This document shows, piece by piece, positions 6,010 to 6,122 of a DNA stretch of 6,122 bases. The notes beneath the pieces are model-generated. The model searched no databases, was not told the DNA's origin, and saw nothing but the letters and a program-made list of their open reading frames with translations. Within the stretch, counting starts at the first letter, position 1; the number at the start of each line of letters is the position of its first letter. Both the position numbers and the translations under genes were made by a program. This stretch comes from Dehalococcoidia bacterium. GTDB taxonomy: Bacteria > Chloroflexota > Dehalococcoidia > GIF9 > UBA5629. The stretch covers positions 2,729-8,850 of the forward strand of contig DNCV01000008.1 in NCBI GenBank assembly GCA_003484395.1, in the 5' to 3' direction.

Positions 6010-6095
6010 GGAGAGGTGACCGAGTGGTTCATGGTGCCGCTCTCGAAAAGCGGTCTCGCCTTTGGTGAGCGTGGGTTCGAATCCCACCCTCTCCG
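6010..6095 (+). tRNA. tRNA-Ser (anticodon CGA, reads UCG)
   Basis: The class II cloverleaf is complete. The acceptor stem GGAGAGG (6010-6016) pairs with CCTCTCC (6088-6094). The anticodon stem CCGCT/AGCGG (6037-6041, 6049-6053) encloses the loop CTCGAAA with anticodon CGA at 6044-6046. A long variable arm CTCGCC-TTT-GGTGAG (6055-6069) is the hallmark of serine tRNAs. The T arm is GTGGG-TTCGAAT-CCCAC (6071-6087), and G6095 is the discriminator base expected for Ser. The 3' CCA is not encoded (GTTT follows), so CCA must be added after transcription. The transcript would run out of the window; further tRNA genes may follow. Confidence 0.96.
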
Positions 6096-6098
6096 TTT

Positions 6099-6122
6099 AC
6101 CCTGAGCGAATGAAATGAGTCG
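6099..6122 (+). repeat. Possible first part of an interspersed palindromic repeat
   Basis: The final 24 bases, ACCCTGAGCGAA through TGAGTCG, resemble the opening of a small intergenic palindromic repeat of the type CCCTGAGCG...TCGAAGGG seen in many bacterial genomes. That recognition is from memory. The second arm would lie just beyond the window, so the palindrome cannot be confirmed here. Confidence 0.3.

Noticed and set aside
1..6122. CRISPR array, defence island, toxin-antitoxin pair or new multi-gene system
   Set aside because: There are no regularly spaced repeats and no small paired genes, and every substantial open frame is explained by a known family or by an antisense shadow. The DUF45 metallopeptidase next to MarC is a plain two-gene unit without evidence of a joint function.

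Overview
The window looks like a chromosomal segment of a mid-GC bacterium. The Bacillota-like codon use, purine-rich ribosome sites (for example AAAGGAGTG) and the EF-G-like paralogue point to an anaerobic Firmicute, perhaps Clostridia or Negativicutes. That assignment is a guess from protein flavour only. The segment combines intact housekeeping-type genes with an unusual amount of gene debris and insertion-sequence (IS) material.

Layout, left to right. (1) Bases 1-171 hold the C-terminal end of a probable MFS transporter whose frame is closed by a stop codon at the window edge. (2) 254-1657 carries two intact plus-strand genes 33 bases apart, probably one transcription unit: a YgjP/SprT-like (DUF45) zinc metallopeptidase-type protein and a six-helix MarC-family membrane protein. 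(3) 1665-2161, minus strand, is a metallo-beta-lactamase-fold hydrolase pseudogene. It has lost its metal-binding middle and its C-terminus. (4) A sigma70-like promoter at 2141-2170, inside the head of that pseudogene, drives an intact 691-codon EF-G-like translational GTPase (2215-4290). (5) About 4311-4841, minus strand, is a truncated IS5-family element with an A8 frameshift site. (6) 4842-5973, minus strand, is an apparently complete IS481-like (rve-fold) element with imperfect TG...CA terminal inverted repeats. (7) 6010-6095 is tRNA-Ser(CGA), with its -10 box just outside the IS481-like end. (8) The last 24 bases look like the first part of an interspersed palindromic repeat.

How the parts relate: the GTPase is the only clear translation-factor gene, and it belongs to the EF-G-like paralogue group rather than being canonical EF-G. 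It faces the IS5 remnant head-on, and their stop codons are one base apart. Two IS elements of different families meet end to end between the GTPase and the tRNA, and the second one appears to have replaced the upstream part of the tRNA promoter. I found no CRISPR array, defence cassette, toxin-antitoxin pair or clearly new multi-gene system. The interest here is in genome remodelling: an internally deleted hydrolase, an IS-on-IS junction, a transposase that borrows its stop codon from outside its element, and a tRNA promoter that may use an IS end.
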